Source: Planctomycetota bacterium (lineage in GTDB: Bacteria > Planctomycetota > Uabimicrobiia > Uabimicrobiales > JABWCH01). From it: a stretch of DNA of 53,058 nucleotides. Below, piece by piece: positions 34,794-44,338 of the stretch (positions are counted from its first letter, which is position 1; each line of letters begins with the position of its first letter). The notes under the pieces were generated by a model. The model was not told the origin of the DNA, ran no database searches, and saw only the letters and a program-made list of their open reading frames with translations. The stretch spans positions 1 through 53,058 of the forward strand of contig JAGOMP010000001.1 of assembly GCA_017993505.1 (NCBI GenBank), given 5' to 3'. A program made the translations under genes and the position numbers.

Positions 34794-37700
34794 ATGTTTT
34801 CTAGAATATTCATTGAACGACCAAGATTAGCTATGGTCATTAGTCTCGTGCTTACACTTGCAGGTCTTATCTCTCTAAATAGACTTCCTGTGGCTGAATA
34901 TCCAGAAATTGCTCCTCCAAAACTTTTTGTATATGCTATGTACGTAGGAGCAAGTGCAGAAATAGTTGCTGATACAGTTGCTTCTCCTATTGAAGACTTC
35001 ATTAATGGAGTAGATGACCTGCTATATTACTCCTCTACATGTAGCAATGAAGGACTCTACAGTTGTATTGTGACTTTTAAATCAGGAACAGATCCTGATA
35101 TGGCTATGGTAAATCTACAAAATGCAGTCAAACGAGCTGAACCAAAACTTCCAACAGAAGTTTTGCAATTAGGTGTTGTGGTACAACAACGTGGAAATGA
35201 TATGTTGGCAGTTTTTGCATTCCTAACAGACAACACAAGATTTAATATTATGGAACTCAATAACTACGTAGATGCAAATATTAAAGAGGCAGTAGCTCGA
35301 GTAGACGGTGTTTCAGCCTGCGAAGTAATGTCTGTACAAGAATATGCCATGCGTATATGGTTGAATCCATTAAGAATGTCTGGTTTAGGGATCTCTACGT
35401 CAGACATTGCAAGAGCAGTTTCTAGTCAAAATATTCAAGCTGCTGCAGGAACTATCGGATCAGAAAATAGCAACCGATATATGCAATATAAACTCAATGT
35501 ACAAGGAAGGCTCAAAACAACAACAGAATTCGAAAATATAGTTCTGCGTAGAGATACAGATGGAAGTATCGTTTTACTAAAAGATGTTGCACGCATTGAA
35601 ATTGGAGCCAATACATATGCTGGACAAGGTTCATTCAATGGTCAAGAAGCTGTTGGAATGATAGTCTATCGAACACCTGATGCCAATGCCATTGCTACTA
35701 TTCAAAGAGTTCGTCAAGTTCTTTCAGAATGGGAAAAACGATATCCTCAAGGCGTAAGCCATGATGTAGCCTATGATCCTACCGATTATATTGAAATTTC
35801 ATTAAAAGAAATCGCAGACACCATTATTATGGCTCTACTCCTTGTTGTTCTTATTACCTACGTATTTTTACAAGATTGGCGTGCTACTCTTATTCCTAGT
35901 ATTGCTATTCCCATTTCCTTAATTGGAACTTTATTTTTCATGTATGCCACAGGATATACTATCAATGTCTTAACGATGTTTGGTTTAATCCTAGTAATTG
36001 GTTCTCTAGTAGATGATGCTATTGTAGTTGTGGAAAACTCAATGGCATTAATAGAACGAGAAAATCTTTCTCCTAAAGAAGCTGCTATAAAATGTATGCA
36101 ACAAATCACAGGTGCTATTATTGCAACAACGTTAGTAACTGTAGCATGCTACGCACCACTCGCATTTTATGGTGGTATGGTTGGCGAAATTTACATCCAA
36201 TTCGCAGTAACAATGTGTATTTCTTTATGCCTTTCTACTGTTGTTGCTATGACATTGAGTCCTGCTCTTTGTTCTCTCATTCTTAAAAAACCAGGAGAAA
36301 ATAAAACAAATAGAATCACAAAAGCTATTTTCTTTCCTATTAATATTGTACTAGATGCTAACCGTGCTATATATTTATTCGTTGTTAAAATTCTAATACG
36401 CCAAGGCATACTTACCTTTTTACTCTTTGCTGGTGTACTTGGATATATTTATATACTCTATGGTCAAATTCCTGATTCTTTTCTTCCAGGGGAAGATAAA
36501 GGTGTCATTATATGTAATGTAGAACTTCCTAATAGTGCTACATTGGCAAGAACAAATCAAGTTCTGGCAGAATTCCAAGAAAAAATAAAGGAAGTACCAG
36601 GAATTAGATCTGTATTTACAGCTTCTGGGTCTAGTTTAATGTCAGGTATGGGAGAAAATTGCGGACTTTGTTTTGCAAAACTAGAACATTGGGATAAACG
36701 AAAAACACCAGATCTACAACTCGATGCACTTATAGCAAAAGTCAATGGAATAGCTTATGGAATGCCTGCAGCCAACATTATTTGCTTTACTCCTCCAGCT
36801 ATTATGGGATTAGGAATTACTGGGGGCGTTTCTTTTAATCTATGTCATATTGGCGAATTTAATGCTGAAGAATTATCTAACACGGCAAAACAATTGACTC
36901 ATTATTTAATGCAAAGACCAGAAACTCTCTATGCAATGTCTTCTTTTAATGCTGATACACCTCAATTATTTTTAGATATTGACCAAGAAAAAGCAGAAGT
37001 ACTTGGCATCTCCGTGCAAACAATTTATAGAACACTACAAAGTAAACTCGCTTCCTTTTACATCAATGACTTTAATTTATATGGAAAAGCATATGATGTA
37101 AAAATGCAATCAGACTACGATTATCGTTCTACTATCAACGATATCAGAGAAATCCAAATTCCAACTGTAGAAGGTGAAATGGTACCACTTACTGCATTGG
37201 GAACATTACGACATATTGTCGGACCAAAACAAATTACGCGCTTTAATAAAATGAGTTCAGCCACTATAAATGCCCAAGTTGTTCCTGGTGTTCCTACCAA
37301 GACATTAATAAATATCATTGAAGACTATAAACTACCTGAAGGATATCATATTGAATGGATAGATATGAGTTTGGAAGAAAAAGAAAACCAAGGTCAAATC
37401 ATTTTTATTTTTGCTTTATCTCTACTTTTTGCCTACTTATTCTTAGTGGGCCAATATGAAAGTTGGACGATCCCCATTCCAGTTATGCTCACTGTTTCTT
37501 TTGCAGTATTAGGTGGTCTCCTTGGTCTTAAATTCTTCAACTCAACACTTAGTATATATGCTCAGCTAGGTTTAGTAATGCTCATTGGACTATCAGCAAA
37601 AAATGCTATCCTTATGGTAGAATTTTCTAAACAAGAGCGAGAAAAAGGAGTTCCTATTTTTCAAGCAGCTTACAACGGTGCTAATTTACGTTTTCGAGCT

Positions 37701-37949
37701 GTACTTATGACAGCATGGAGCTTTGTATTTGGTGTATTTCCTCTAGTAGTTGCAACTGGTGCAGGTGCAGCAAGCCGACAAGCCATTGGTCGTATTACTT
37801 TTTCTGGGATGCTCGCTGCATCATTTATAGGAATTGTATTTACACCTGCATTGTATGCTCTATGCCAACGAGTTCGAGAATGGACGTACCGAATTATCTT
37901 CCGAAAAAATCCAGAATATCCCACTCTAAATGAAGATTCTACAGAGTAA
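34794..37949 (+). CDS. RND efflux pump, HAE1 family inner-membrane subunit
   Basis: 1051 residues with AcrB/MexB/MexF architecture: N-terminal [24 protein letters not shown], twelve predicted membrane helices and two large periplasmic loops. The proton-relay residues are in place: D407 and D408 in [13 protein letters not shown], and K936 in [12 protein letters not shown]. Further landmarks are [12 protein letters not shown] and the C-terminal [15 protein letters not shown]. The size and charges suggest a proton-driven pump for amphiphilic substrates. No TolC-like outer-membrane gene occurs nearby. AAGGG precedes the ATG. It is followed by the 333-bp palindrome-rich spacer and a bidirectional terminator. 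Confidence 0.96.
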   Translation: MFSRIFIERPRLAMVISLVLTLAGLISLNRLPVAEYPEIAPPKLFVYAMYVGASAEIVADTVASPIEDFINGVDDLLYYSSTCSNEGLYSCIVTFKSGTDPDMAMVNLQNAVKRAEPKLPTEVLQLGVVVQQRGNDMLAVFAFLTDNTRFNIMELNNYVDANIKEAVARVDGVSACEVMSVQEYAMRIWLNPLRMSGLGISTSDIARAVSSQNIQAAAGTIGSENSNRYMQYKLNVQGRLKTTTEFENIVLRRDTDGSIVLLKDVARIEIGANTYAGQGSFNGQEAVGMIVYRTPDANAIATIQRVRQVLSEWEKRYPQGVSHDVAYDPTDYIEISLKEIADTIIMALLLVVLITYVFLQDWRATLIPSIAIPISLIGTLFFMYATGYTINVLTMFGLILVIGSLVDDAIVVVENSMALIERENLSPKEAAIKCMQQITGAIIATTLVTVACYAPLAFYGGMVGEIYIQFAVTMCISLCLSTVVAMTLSPALCSLILKKPGENKTNRITKAIFFPINIVLDANRAIYLFVVKILIRQGILTFLLFAGVLGYIYILYGQIPDSFLPGEDKGVIICNVELPNSATLARTNQVLAEFQEKIKEVPGIRSVFTASGSSLMSGMGENCGLCFAKLEHWDKRKTPDLQLDALIAKVNGIAYGMPAANIICFTPPAIMGLGITGGVSFNLCHIGEFNAEELSNTAKQLTHYLMQRPETLYAMSSFNADTPQLFLDIDQEKAEVLGISVQTIYRTLQSKLASFYINDFNLYGKAYDVKMQSDYDYRSTINDIREIQIPTVEGEMVPLTALGTLRHIVGPKQITRFNKMSSATINAQVVPGVPTKTLINIIEDYKLPEGYHIEWIDMSLEEKENQGQIIFIFALSLLFAYLFLVGQYESWTIPIPVMLTVSFAVLGGLLGLKFFNSTLSIYAQLGLVMLIGLSAKNAILMVEFSKQEREKGVPIFQAAYNGANLRFRAVLMTAWSFVFGVFPLVVATGAGAASRQAIGRITFSGMLAASFIGIVFTPALYALCQRVREWTYRIIFRKNPEYPTLNEDSTE

Positions 37950-38282
37950 ATATAGATTATTATTAACTATTTAGAATAAGACATAGATAAAACATAGATT
38001 GCTATCTATCAAATAAATAGTTAAGAAGATTCTATAAACTAATATCGATTGCAATCTACAATCTATCGATTGCAATCGATTCAAGAAAATGAATCAATCA
38101 TAATATTGAATAAATAAAAAAAAGATGGGCAGTAAATATTAAAAAATACTTACTACCCATCTTTTTTTTTTAAATACTTACTATCCATCTTTTATAGAGG
38201 ACTCAACATCTCAATCTTATTGTCGGCATAGAGAACTCAACATCTCACTCTTATTATAGGAGTACTTTTAAAAATTACTATA
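37950..38282. other. Palindrome- and repeat-rich spacer
   Basis: 333 bp without a gene. It contains the inverted repeat TTAACTATTT (37963-37972) with AAATAGTTAA (38015-38024), the perfect 16-bp palindrome ATCGATTGCAATCGAT (38065-38080) preceded by a second ATCGATTGCAATC, the terminator at 38121-38170, a duplication of the terminator's right arm (38144-38165 and 38172-38193), and a 34-bp-period direct repeat (38194-38223, 38228-38257; core CTCAACATCTCA). Confidence 0.65.
38121..38170. terminator. Bidirectional terminator, RND pump / secreted protein
   Basis: AGATGGGCAGTAAATATT faces AATACTTACTACCCATCT with two mismatches; A-rich and T-rich tracts flank it. It lies between converging genes. 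Confidence 0.7.
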
Positions 38283-39083
38283 TTATCGACCAAGATATTG
38301 CATTTTAAAAGGACCGATAGCACAAGATGCCATTGCTGTTTGCCATGTAGTATAATTTCCATTAGACCAACCACCAATTTCTGTGTATGCAGAAATTTCA
38401 TATCGACGTCCAGCTTGCAAGGTATAAGTTTTTCCTACTTCTCCCCATTCTTTAAAACTTGGTTTTGTATATCCTTTTTTATTCAAATAGCATTCTTGCA
38501 ATCTGTTTTCATTATAACCTTGACCATCTACATAAATTCCTAAAGTACGATAGCCATATACTTCATCACCAAAACGTCCTACATTTAATTCAAATCTACC
38601 TTCTTGGTAAGCTTCTACGCTAATATTATATTGTCCAGAAACAGCTGGAGTGAAATAAATAGTTACCCAGCAACGAGAAATAGCTTGGCCCCAATCATAA
38701 GAACCAGAACCATGGTATGTGTAACCTTCTTTCTCAGCTATAGCTGTTGTAACAGCACCTGTTCCTTCATACCATACTTGTGTAGCGGTATCTTGGTAAG
38801 GAGGGTAAATAAAACTAATATTTCTTGTAGATTGTGTTGTGCTACGTTTTGTGGCTAAAGCACGAGAAACTGCACTTGATTTTGCTACTCTAACATTTTT
38901 CCTTTTATTGAATTCTGGAGTGGCTATTGCACCTCTTTGTTGAGCTCCTGCTTTAGGTTGTGCTAATTTTTTAACGATACTAGGTGCTTTCACTTGTTCT
39001 GCAGCTTTTTTAGCTGGCGTTTGTGCCATAACTTGTAAAGATAATACAAAGATAATAGCGATGGAAAAAAATTTTTTTAACAT
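38283..39083 (-). CDS. Secreted protein of unknown function
   Basis: About 266 residues. A signal peptide (MLKKFFSIAIIFVLSLQVMAQ) is followed by about 70 Ala/Lys-rich residues without an obvious fold. The C-terminal part (about 90-266) is rich in aromatic residues and beta-type sequence (for example WVTIYFTPAVSGQYNISVEA). It resembles a carbohydrate-binding or lectin-like beta-sandwich, but I cannot name the family. Two cysteines (in SRCWV and QECYLN) precede a third in MASCAIG. The start is the ATG at 39083 because AAGGAG lies 6 bases before it; the in-frame TTG at 39089 is less likely. It has its own promoter with a palindromic element. Confidence 0.75.
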   Translation of the reverse strand: MLKKFFSIAIIFVLSLQVMAQTPAKKAAEQVKAPSIVKKLAQPKAGAQQRGAIATPEFNKRKNVRVAKSSAVSRALATKRSTTQSTRNISFIYPPYQDTATQVWYEGTGAVTTAIAEKEGYTYHGSGSYDWGQAISRCWVTIYFTPAVSGQYNISVEAYQEGRFELNVGRFGDEVYGYRTLGIYVDGQGYNENRLQECYLNKKGYTKPSFKEWGEVGKTYTLQAGRRYEISAYTEIGGWSNGNYTTWQTAMASCAIGPFKMQYLGR

Positions 39084-39111
39084 TATCAACTCCTTTTATG
39101 TTATATTTGAT

Positions 39112-39128
39112 GAAGTAAAATTTACTTC
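39112..39128 (-). promoter_or_regulatory. Palindrome in the secreted-protein leader
   Basis: GAAGTAAA-A-TTTACTTC, a near-perfect 17-bp palindrome, lies between the -10 element and the ribosome binding site. It could be a repressor site. Confidence 0.5.
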
Positions 39129-39140
39129 CTTGTTGCTATT

Positions 39141-39168
39141 ATTATACTTTATAAAAATAAAAAAACAA
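39141..39168 (-). promoter_or_regulatory. Promoter of the secreted-protein gene
   Basis: On the minus strand TTGTTT (39163-39168), a 16-bp spacer and TATAAT (39141-39146). Confidence 0.6.
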
Positions 39169-39203
39169 ATTTCAATGTAAATTTTTTTTTAGCTCTATAT
39201 ATT

Positions 39204-40406
39204 TTAACCTAAAAAAAATTTTTTAGCTTTATATATTTGCTCTACTAAAATATCAATTTCTTGTTCATTATTATACAGATAAAAACTAATTCGTGTTGTT
39301 GCAGTAAGTCCCATCTTACGTAAAAGAGGTTGGGCACAATGGTGTCCTGCACGCACAGCAATATTGTGTTCATCTAAATATTGTGCCAAATCATGAGGAT
39401 GAATCTTAGGATAGATAAAAGATAAAATTCCTACATTGTCTTCTTGGTTTCCTAATAATCGTACATTGTCTATATTTTGCAATGCATTCCAAGCACATTT
39501 TCGTAGTTTTAAACTATGATGGGCAATTTTATCCATGCCTATATTTTGCAAATATTCTATGGCTGTGGCTAAGGCAATGGCTTCACAAATCGGAGGTGTG
39601 CCAGCTTCAAATTTATAAGGAATGTCATTGTATGTTGCATGATCTATCCAAACAGCTCGAATCATTTCTCCGCCTGTTTGAAAAGGTATCATTTTTTCTA
39701 ACCAAGATTCTTTAGCATATAAAACGCCAATTCCTGTGGGACCACACATTTTATGACCAGAAAATGCTAAAAAATCACAATCCAATTTTTGCACATTGAT
39801 TTCTCGATGCGGAACCATTTGTGCAGCATCTAACAACACGGGGATATTGTATTTATGTGCTTTAGTAATTATCATTTCTACTGGATGAATACAGCCCAAT
39901 GAATTAGATGCATAAGAAATGGATATGATTCCAACATTTTCATGGATCAACGAATCTAAGGAATCTAAATCTAAAGATCCATCTTGTCTACATGGAATAT
40001 ATCGTAAAGAAAGATCCAATTCTTTTGCTAAAACTTGCCAAGGGATTAAATTTGCATGGTGTTCTATTTCAGAAACAAGAATTACCATATTTTTTTTCAA
40101 AAAAGTTCTACCCCAAGAATAAGCAACAAGATTAATAGATTCTGTTGTTCCACGTGTAAAAACAATGTTTTTTGCAGAAGGAGCGTGTAAAAAACGAGCT
40201 ACAGTATTTCTTGCTTGTTCATAATGCAAAGTTGCCAATTCGCCTAAAAAATGGACAGAACGATGAACATTTGCATTTTCTTTTTGATAATAATCTAAGA
40301 TTCGTTGTAAAACACAATGAGGTTTTTGCGTTGTTGCTGCATTATCAAGGTAAATTAAATTGGGATAATATTGTAATAAAGGGAAATCTTTACGGATATT
40401 TTCCAT
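39204..40406 (-). CDS. sufS: Cysteine desulfurase (SufS-type)
   Basis: 400 residues, a group II PLP-dependent cysteine desulfurase that removes sulfur from cysteine for iron-sulfur cluster assembly. The PLP-binding lysine is K219 in SGHKMCGPTGIG, and the catalytic cysteine is C357 in AGHHCAQPL. Other landmarks are YLDNAATTQKP at the N-terminus and FVTRGTTESIN-like FTRGTTESINLVAYSWG. No sufBCD, sufE or sufU gene is adjacent, so the acceptor is unknown. Its start is preceded by only a weak AAAGA. It ends 121 bases before the secreted-protein gene start, in the same direction. Confidence 0.94.
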   Translation of the reverse strand: MENIRKDFPLLQYYPNLIYLDNAATTQKPHCVLQRILDYYQKENANVHRSVHFLGELATLHYEQARNTVARFLHAPSAKNIVFTRGTTESINLVAYSWGRTFLKKNMVILVSEIEHHANLIPWQVLAKELDLSLRYIPCRQDGSLDLDSLDSLIHENVGIISISYASNSLGCIHPVEMIITKAHKYNIPVLLDAAQMVPHREINVQKLDCDFLAFSGHKMCGPTGIGVLYAKESWLEKMIPFQTGGEMIRAVWIDHATYNDIPYKFEAGTPPICEAIALATAIEYLQNIGMDKIAHHSLKLRKCAWNALQNIDNVRLLGNQEDNVGILSFIYPKIHPHDLAQYLDEHNIAVRAGHHCAQPLLRKMGLTATTRISFYLYNNEQEIDILVEQIYKAKKFFLG

Positions 40407-40435
40407 ATAGAATCTTTCTTTGTAGACTCATTCAA

Positions 40436-40981
40436 TTATTCTGGTTCTTCTTCAGACATTGGTTCTTCAAGGTCAGATTCTGATTCTTCAATTTGAATGG
40501 GTGGATTTTCAGTAATTTGTTCTATCATGGTGCAAAAACTTTCTAATTCATCAGGAGAAATTTTTGCATCTTGATATATTTCAGTAATTTTTTCACTAAT
40601 TTTAATTAATGTAGAATCCCAATGTTCTCCAGGTGCTTCTTTGTATTTTTTTACAAAATTATCAAATATTTGATAGATATCTTGTTGTTTTGTTTGTATA
40701 ATGATTTGTCTTTGCTCAGGAGTTGCTTTTTCATATTCTGGTCCTTGTACATCTACTTCCCATTGGTAATTGCCTGACGATGTGAGCGAATTAGAAAGAC
40801 AATACGCATATCCATTCAATCCATAACCTAGTAGAAGATAAAATTTCCAATACAATATCACACTAAACAGGACAAGGAAAAACAATACAATTTTAAATAG
40901 TAACCAGAGCCAACCTACAAAACCTCGTTTTTTCTTTATTTTTTTTTCTTCGGGAGCATTTTCTTTATTATTTGTTTCCAT
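40436..40981 (-). CDS. Small membrane protein, unknown function
   Basis: 181 residues. A short basic N-terminus (KKIKKKRG) precedes a hydrophobic region of about 35 residues (about 20-55: FVGWLWLLFKIVLFFLVLF and on). That predicts one or two membrane helices and, by the positive-inside rule, an N-in topology. The C-terminal 120 residues are hydrophilic and helical, ending in an acidic tail. I do not recognise the family. It lies 29 bases before sufS on the same strand and is back to back with the helicase gene (27 bp apart), so the two may share a compact divergent control region. GAGA precedes the ATG. Confidence 0.7.
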   Translation of the reverse strand: METNNKENAPEEKKIKKKRGFVGWLWLLFKIVLFFLVLFSVILYWKFYLLLGYGLNGYAYCLSNSLTSSGNYQWEVDVQGPEYEKATPEQRQIIIQTKQQDIYQIFDNFVKKYKEAPGEHWDSTLIKISEKITEIYQDAKISPDELESFCTMIEQITENPPIQIEESESDLEEPMSEEEPE

Positions 40982-41008
40982 TTTTTTTCTCTTTCATTGG
41001 AAATAATT

Positions 41009-42967
41009 ATGTTATTAGATGATTTAAATGAACCTCAAAAACAAGCTGTTTCTCATATAAAAGGTCCCCTTTTAATCCTAGCTGGACCTGGAAGTGGAAA
41101 AACTCGAGTCATTACTCATAGAATCGCTTATCTTATTGAGCAAGGTGTACCATCATGGGAAATTTTAGCCATGACATTCACCAATAAAGCTGCTGGTGTC
41201 ATGAAAGAACGTGTGAAGAATTTAGTTCATGGAAATTGTTATAGTTTTATTTCCACATTTCATTCTTTTTGTGCGTATATTTTACGCCAACATTGCGAAA
41301 TTCTTGGTTATCAAAAAGACTTTACTATTTATGATACAGATGATCAAAAACGAGCTTTAAAACATGTATTAGATATATTAAACATTGATGTAGGCTCCAA
41401 TGTTAATAATACATTGTCTCGAATTAGCTACTATAAAAATAAAGGCATGGAACCTCGAGACATTCCATCACAAAATAATATATGGTCTAAACAATTTATC
41501 CGTATTTATACAGAGTATCAAAAATATTTATTTCAAAATAATGCATTAGATTTTGACGATCTATTATTAAAAACAGTAGAACTTTTTACTAATTATAAAG
41601 ATGTTCTTAATGTCTATCAAGAAAAATATAAATATATTTTAGTAGATGAATACCAAGATACAAATATTTTGCAATATAAAATCATTAAATTTTTAGGTGA
41701 AAAACATAAGAATGTTTGTGTAACTGGAGATCCTGATCAATCTATTTATTCTTGGCGTGGTGCTAATATTGGCAATATTTTATCTTTTGAAAATGATTTT
41801 CCTGAAACATTGGTTGTTAAATTAGAAACAAATTATCGTAGTACAGGTCATATTCTAAAAGCAGCCTCTCATGTAATTAAGCATAACCAATTGAGAAAAG
41901 ACAAAGAATTATGGTCCATTAAAGAATTAGGAAATTTAATTAGAGTGGTGGAAGTCCCTGAAGAAATGGATGAAGCAATCTTTATTGCTCAGGAAATTTC
42001 TCGTTGGAAATACAATTACAAATTGCGAGACATTGTTATATTTTATCGTATGAATGCTCAAAGCCGCTATTTAGAAAGTGCCCTACGAACTCGTCACATT
42101 CCCTATATTGTAGTTGGAGGTCTTGCTTTTTACCAACGTGCTGAAATCAAGGACATTCTAGCATATCTACGAATTATTATCAATGAGAAAGACGATGTTT
42201 CTTTAACAAGAATTCTCAATGTACCGCCTCGAAAAATAGGTAAAAAAGCATTAGAAACAATTTATGCAATGGCTAGGAAATATAATTCTTCTCTTATGGA
42301 AGTTATGCAAAAAGACGAGACATTGTCTTTATTATCACGCCAAGCAAGTCATCAAATTCATATATTTCTAGATATGATAGAGTCTATTCGAAATATGACC
42401 GATACCTCTTTAGTAGAACGTGTAACTACTCTTCTTAAAACATCTGGGTATGCTGACTATATAGAAAAACAAGACCAAAAAAAAGATGAAGACAGAATGG
42501 AAAATATCAAAGAATTATTAATTTCTATTCAAGAATATGAAAAAGTCACAAAAAGCAACGACTTAAGCATATATTTACAAAATATTTCTTTAATGGAAAG
42601 TACAGATAAGGAAAATGCTAAAGAAGAGGATTATGTTACTTTAATGACGCTTCATTCTGCCAAAGGACTTGAATTTCCAATTGTATATATTGTGGGAGGA
42701 GTGGAAGGTGTTTTGCCACACCAAAGAAGTTTAGATGCTGAGGGATTTGAAGAGCTAGAAGAAGAACGTCGCTTATTTTTTGTAGGAATGACACGTGCGA
42801 AAGAGCGACTGACCATTACATATCCTAAAGAAACTATGCGATATTCTTATAATTGGACAGGTGGAAACATGCATAGCAATGATCCTTCTCGTTTTTTAGA
42901 TGAATTACCAATATCTTCCATAGAAAAAATTTCATATAATACATACAACAGAGAAAGATTCTACTAA
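41009..42967 (+). CDS. pcrA: UvrD/Rep/PcrA-family DNA helicase
   Basis: 652 residues, a superfamily 1A 3'-5' helicase for repair and replication restart. Motifs in order: Q motif LNEPQKQAV, Walker A AGPGSGKT, Ia TFTNKAA, II VDEYQDTN, III GDPDQSIYSWRGA, IV ETNYRST, V TLMTLHSAKGLEFP and VI EERRLFFVGMTRAKERL. It ends soon after motif VI, so the C-terminal extension of PcrA/UvrD (about 720 residues) is reduced; it is closer to Rep in length. The start is the ATG at 41009; an in-frame TTG at 40997 is possible. A bidirectional terminator follows 31 bp after the stop codon. Confidence 0.93.
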   Translation: MLLDDLNEPQKQAVSHIKGPLLILAGPGSGKTRVITHRIAYLIEQGVPSWEILAMTFTNKAAGVMKERVKNLVHGNCYSFISTFHSFCAYILRQHCEILGYQKDFTIYDTDDQKRALKHVLDILNIDVGSNVNNTLSRISYYKNKGMEPRDIPSQNNIWSKQFIRIYTEYQKYLFQNNALDFDDLLLKTVELFTNYKDVLNVYQEKYKYILVDEYQDTNILQYKIIKFLGEKHKNVCVTGDPDQSIYSWRGANIGNILSFENDFPETLVVKLETNYRSTGHILKAASHVIKHNQLRKDKELWSIKELGNLIRVVEVPEEMDEAIFIAQEISRWKYNYKLRDIVIFYRMNAQSRYLESALRTRHIPYIVVGGLAFYQRAEIKDILAYLRIIINEKDDVSLTRILNVPPRKIGKKALETIYAMARKYNSSLMEVMQKDETLSLLSRQASHQIHIFLDMIESIRNMTDTSLVERVTTLLKTSGYADYIEKQDQKKDEDRMENIKELLISIQEYEKVTKSNDLSIYLQNISLMESTDKENAKEEDYVTLMTLHSAKGLEFPIVYIVGGVEGVLPHQRSLDAEGFEELEEERRLFFVGMTRAKERLTITYPKETMRYSYNWTGGNMHSNDPSRFLDELPISSIEKISYNTYNRERFY

Positions 42968-42997
42968 TAAAAAAAAAGATAATGTACATTATATATA

Positions 42998-43033
42998 AAA
43001 AAAAGAGAGATAAATATTTATCTCTCTTTTTTT
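42998..43033. terminator. Bidirectional terminator helicase / tRNA-Phe
   Basis: A perfect 17-bp stem, AAAAAAAGAGAGATAAA (42998-43014) and its complement (43017-43033), with a TA loop and A/T tracts on both sides. It ends the helicase gene and the oppositely oriented tRNA-Phe. Confidence 0.85.
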
Positions 43034-43034
43034 G

Positions 43035-43107
43035 TGGGCAGGATCGGAATCGAACCAACGACACGTAGATTTTCAGTCTACTGCTCTACCGACTGAGCTA
43101 CCTGCCC
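43035..43107 (-). tRNA. tRNA-Phe (GAA)
   Basis: 73 nt. Acceptor GGGCAGG pairs with CCTGCCC. The anticodon stem-loop GTAGA-CTGAAAA-TCTAC gives GAA. CCA is not encoded. A tyrosine recombinase gene lies just upstream of its promoter. Confidence 0.96.
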
Positions 43108-43123
43108 TGTTTATGTATATTAC

Positions 43124-43152
43124 ATCATAGCAAATTTTCAACTGTTTGTCAA
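43124..43152 (-). promoter_or_regulatory. tRNA-Phe promoter
   Basis: TTGACA (43147-43152), a 17-bp spacer and TATGAT (43124-43129) on the minus strand. The perfect -35 makes this the clearest promoter of the window. Confidence 0.8.
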
Positions 43153-43187
43153 GGATTTTTTTTATTTTTATAGAAAAAAAATATCGT

Positions 43188-43227
43188 CTTATATCCTCTT
43201 ATGATGATATTAACTTATATCCTCTTA
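43188..43227. repeat. Direct repeat near the recombinase gene
   Basis: CTTATATCCTCTTAT occurs at about 43188 and again at about 43213, between tRNA-Phe and the recombinase stop. Such a pair could be a recombination or protein-binding site, but this is only a suggestion. Confidence 0.55.
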
Positions 43228-43262
43228 TAGTTATGACTTTAACTATAGATCTATCTACATGT

Positions 43263-44087
43263 TTAGTCTATGAGGTATTTTTTTAATGTTGTCAAGCTAG
43301 AATTTCCTAGAAGTTTTTTAATTTCTTTTAAGTCATATTTTTTTTTCAGTAGTTGATGCGCAAAATAATGACGAAAATATTTTGGTGTAAGACGATATTT
43401 CAGATTTGCCAATTGTCCATATGTATCAAGAATATGATAAAGGCTAGACATATGCAAAGGAGTTTGATAATCTGTAATAAATAAACTAGGGTAATTATCA
43501 TCTCTTGTTTCTATATATGCTTTGTAAAAAGAAATACAAGTATCGGAAATGGGAATCGATCGAGCATATCTACAACTAATATAGAGTTGTTTTGTGCAAG
43601 GATGTATATTATGTTTTGTGAGATTAATGATTTCGTATGCTCGAATTCCTGTTTCTACTAAAATCTGAAATATGAGTTTATCTCGTTTATTTTCTTTTTT
43701 TGATACATAATGAAGTATTTGATCTAATTCTTCTCTAGAAATGATAAATGCTTTTTCTACAGTATTTTTTGTATTTTTTTTAGATAAACTATTTTTCTCG
43801 AAAAAATCAATTTTTTTAATAGGATTACATTCAATGAATCCATTTTTTTCAAGATAGTCAAAGAATAAAGAGACTGTCTTTTTTTTTCGTAAAAAAGAGG
43901 TATCTTTATAACGACATTTTAAAATTTCTAAGTATGCTTTGATTTCATATGTATCTAGTTTAAATAAGTCTACCTTAATAGATTCTAGGTATTTACAAAA
44001 TTTTTTTAAATCCGACTTGTATATTTGTAACGAATGGTGTGAAATATTGGTCTTGCTATTTAAAAAATTTTCTAATTGTTCTAGCAT
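43263..44087 (-). CDS. Degenerate tyrosine recombinase (Xer/integrase-like)
   Basis: 274 residues from the ATG at 44087, which has AGGA before it; an in-frame TTG at 44117 adds ten. The N-terminal SAM-like DNA-binding domain and the C-terminal catalytic domain are both recognisable (LVETGIRAYEIINLTKHNI; LLGNSSLTTLKKYLID). Of the catalytic set R-K-H-R-H/W-Y, the first Arg (GIRAYE), second Arg (YFRHYF) and the Tyr (KKYLID) are present. The box II His is Lys (TPKYFRH), the late His/Trp is Asn (LLGN), and no clear Lys is seen in the beta-hairpin. The protein stops three residues after the Tyr. It may be inactive or specialised. It neighbours tRNA-Phe, a common integration target. Confidence 0.8.
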   Translation of the reverse strand: MLEQLENFLNSKTNISHHSLQIYKSDLKKFCKYLESIKVDLFKLDTYEIKAYLEILKCRYKDTSFLRKKKTVSLFFDYLEKNGFIECNPIKKIDFFEKNSLSKKNTKNTVEKAFIISREELDQILHYVSKKENKRDKLIFQILVETGIRAYEIINLTKHNIHPCTKQLYISCRYARSIPISDTCISFYKAYIETRDDNYPSLFITDYQTPLHMSSLYHILDTYGQLANLKYRLTPKYFRHYFAHQLLKKKYDLKEIKKLLGNSSLTTLKKYLID

Positions 44088-44169
44088 TGCTCTATTCCTA
44101 TCCAAAGTAGGTATCAAAATAAATGTGTTTTGTTATAATAATAATTTGCTTTTTTTTTATTGTGTTAAT

Positions 44170-44197
44170 AATATACAATAATTAAGAACAAAATCAA
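44170..44197 (-). promoter_or_regulatory. Candidate promoter of the recombinase
   Basis: On the minus strand TTGATT (44192-44197), a 16-bp spacer and TATATT (44170-44175). Confidence 0.45.
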
Positions 44198-44338
44198 GAA
44201 TGAAAATTTAATATAAAATAAATAATAATAGCATCACATATGTAAAATTTATGCAATGCTATTATTTATATTTTTATTAATCATTTTAAGGATTCATAAA
44301 AAAACTCAAAAATAAGATTATGAATTTATTATCTTAAT

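Noticed and set aside
43035..44087. Integrated element with att sites at tRNA-Phe
   Set aside because: I found no second copy of the tRNA-Phe 3' end in the window and no phage or transfer genes; only the recombinase and a short repeat are present.
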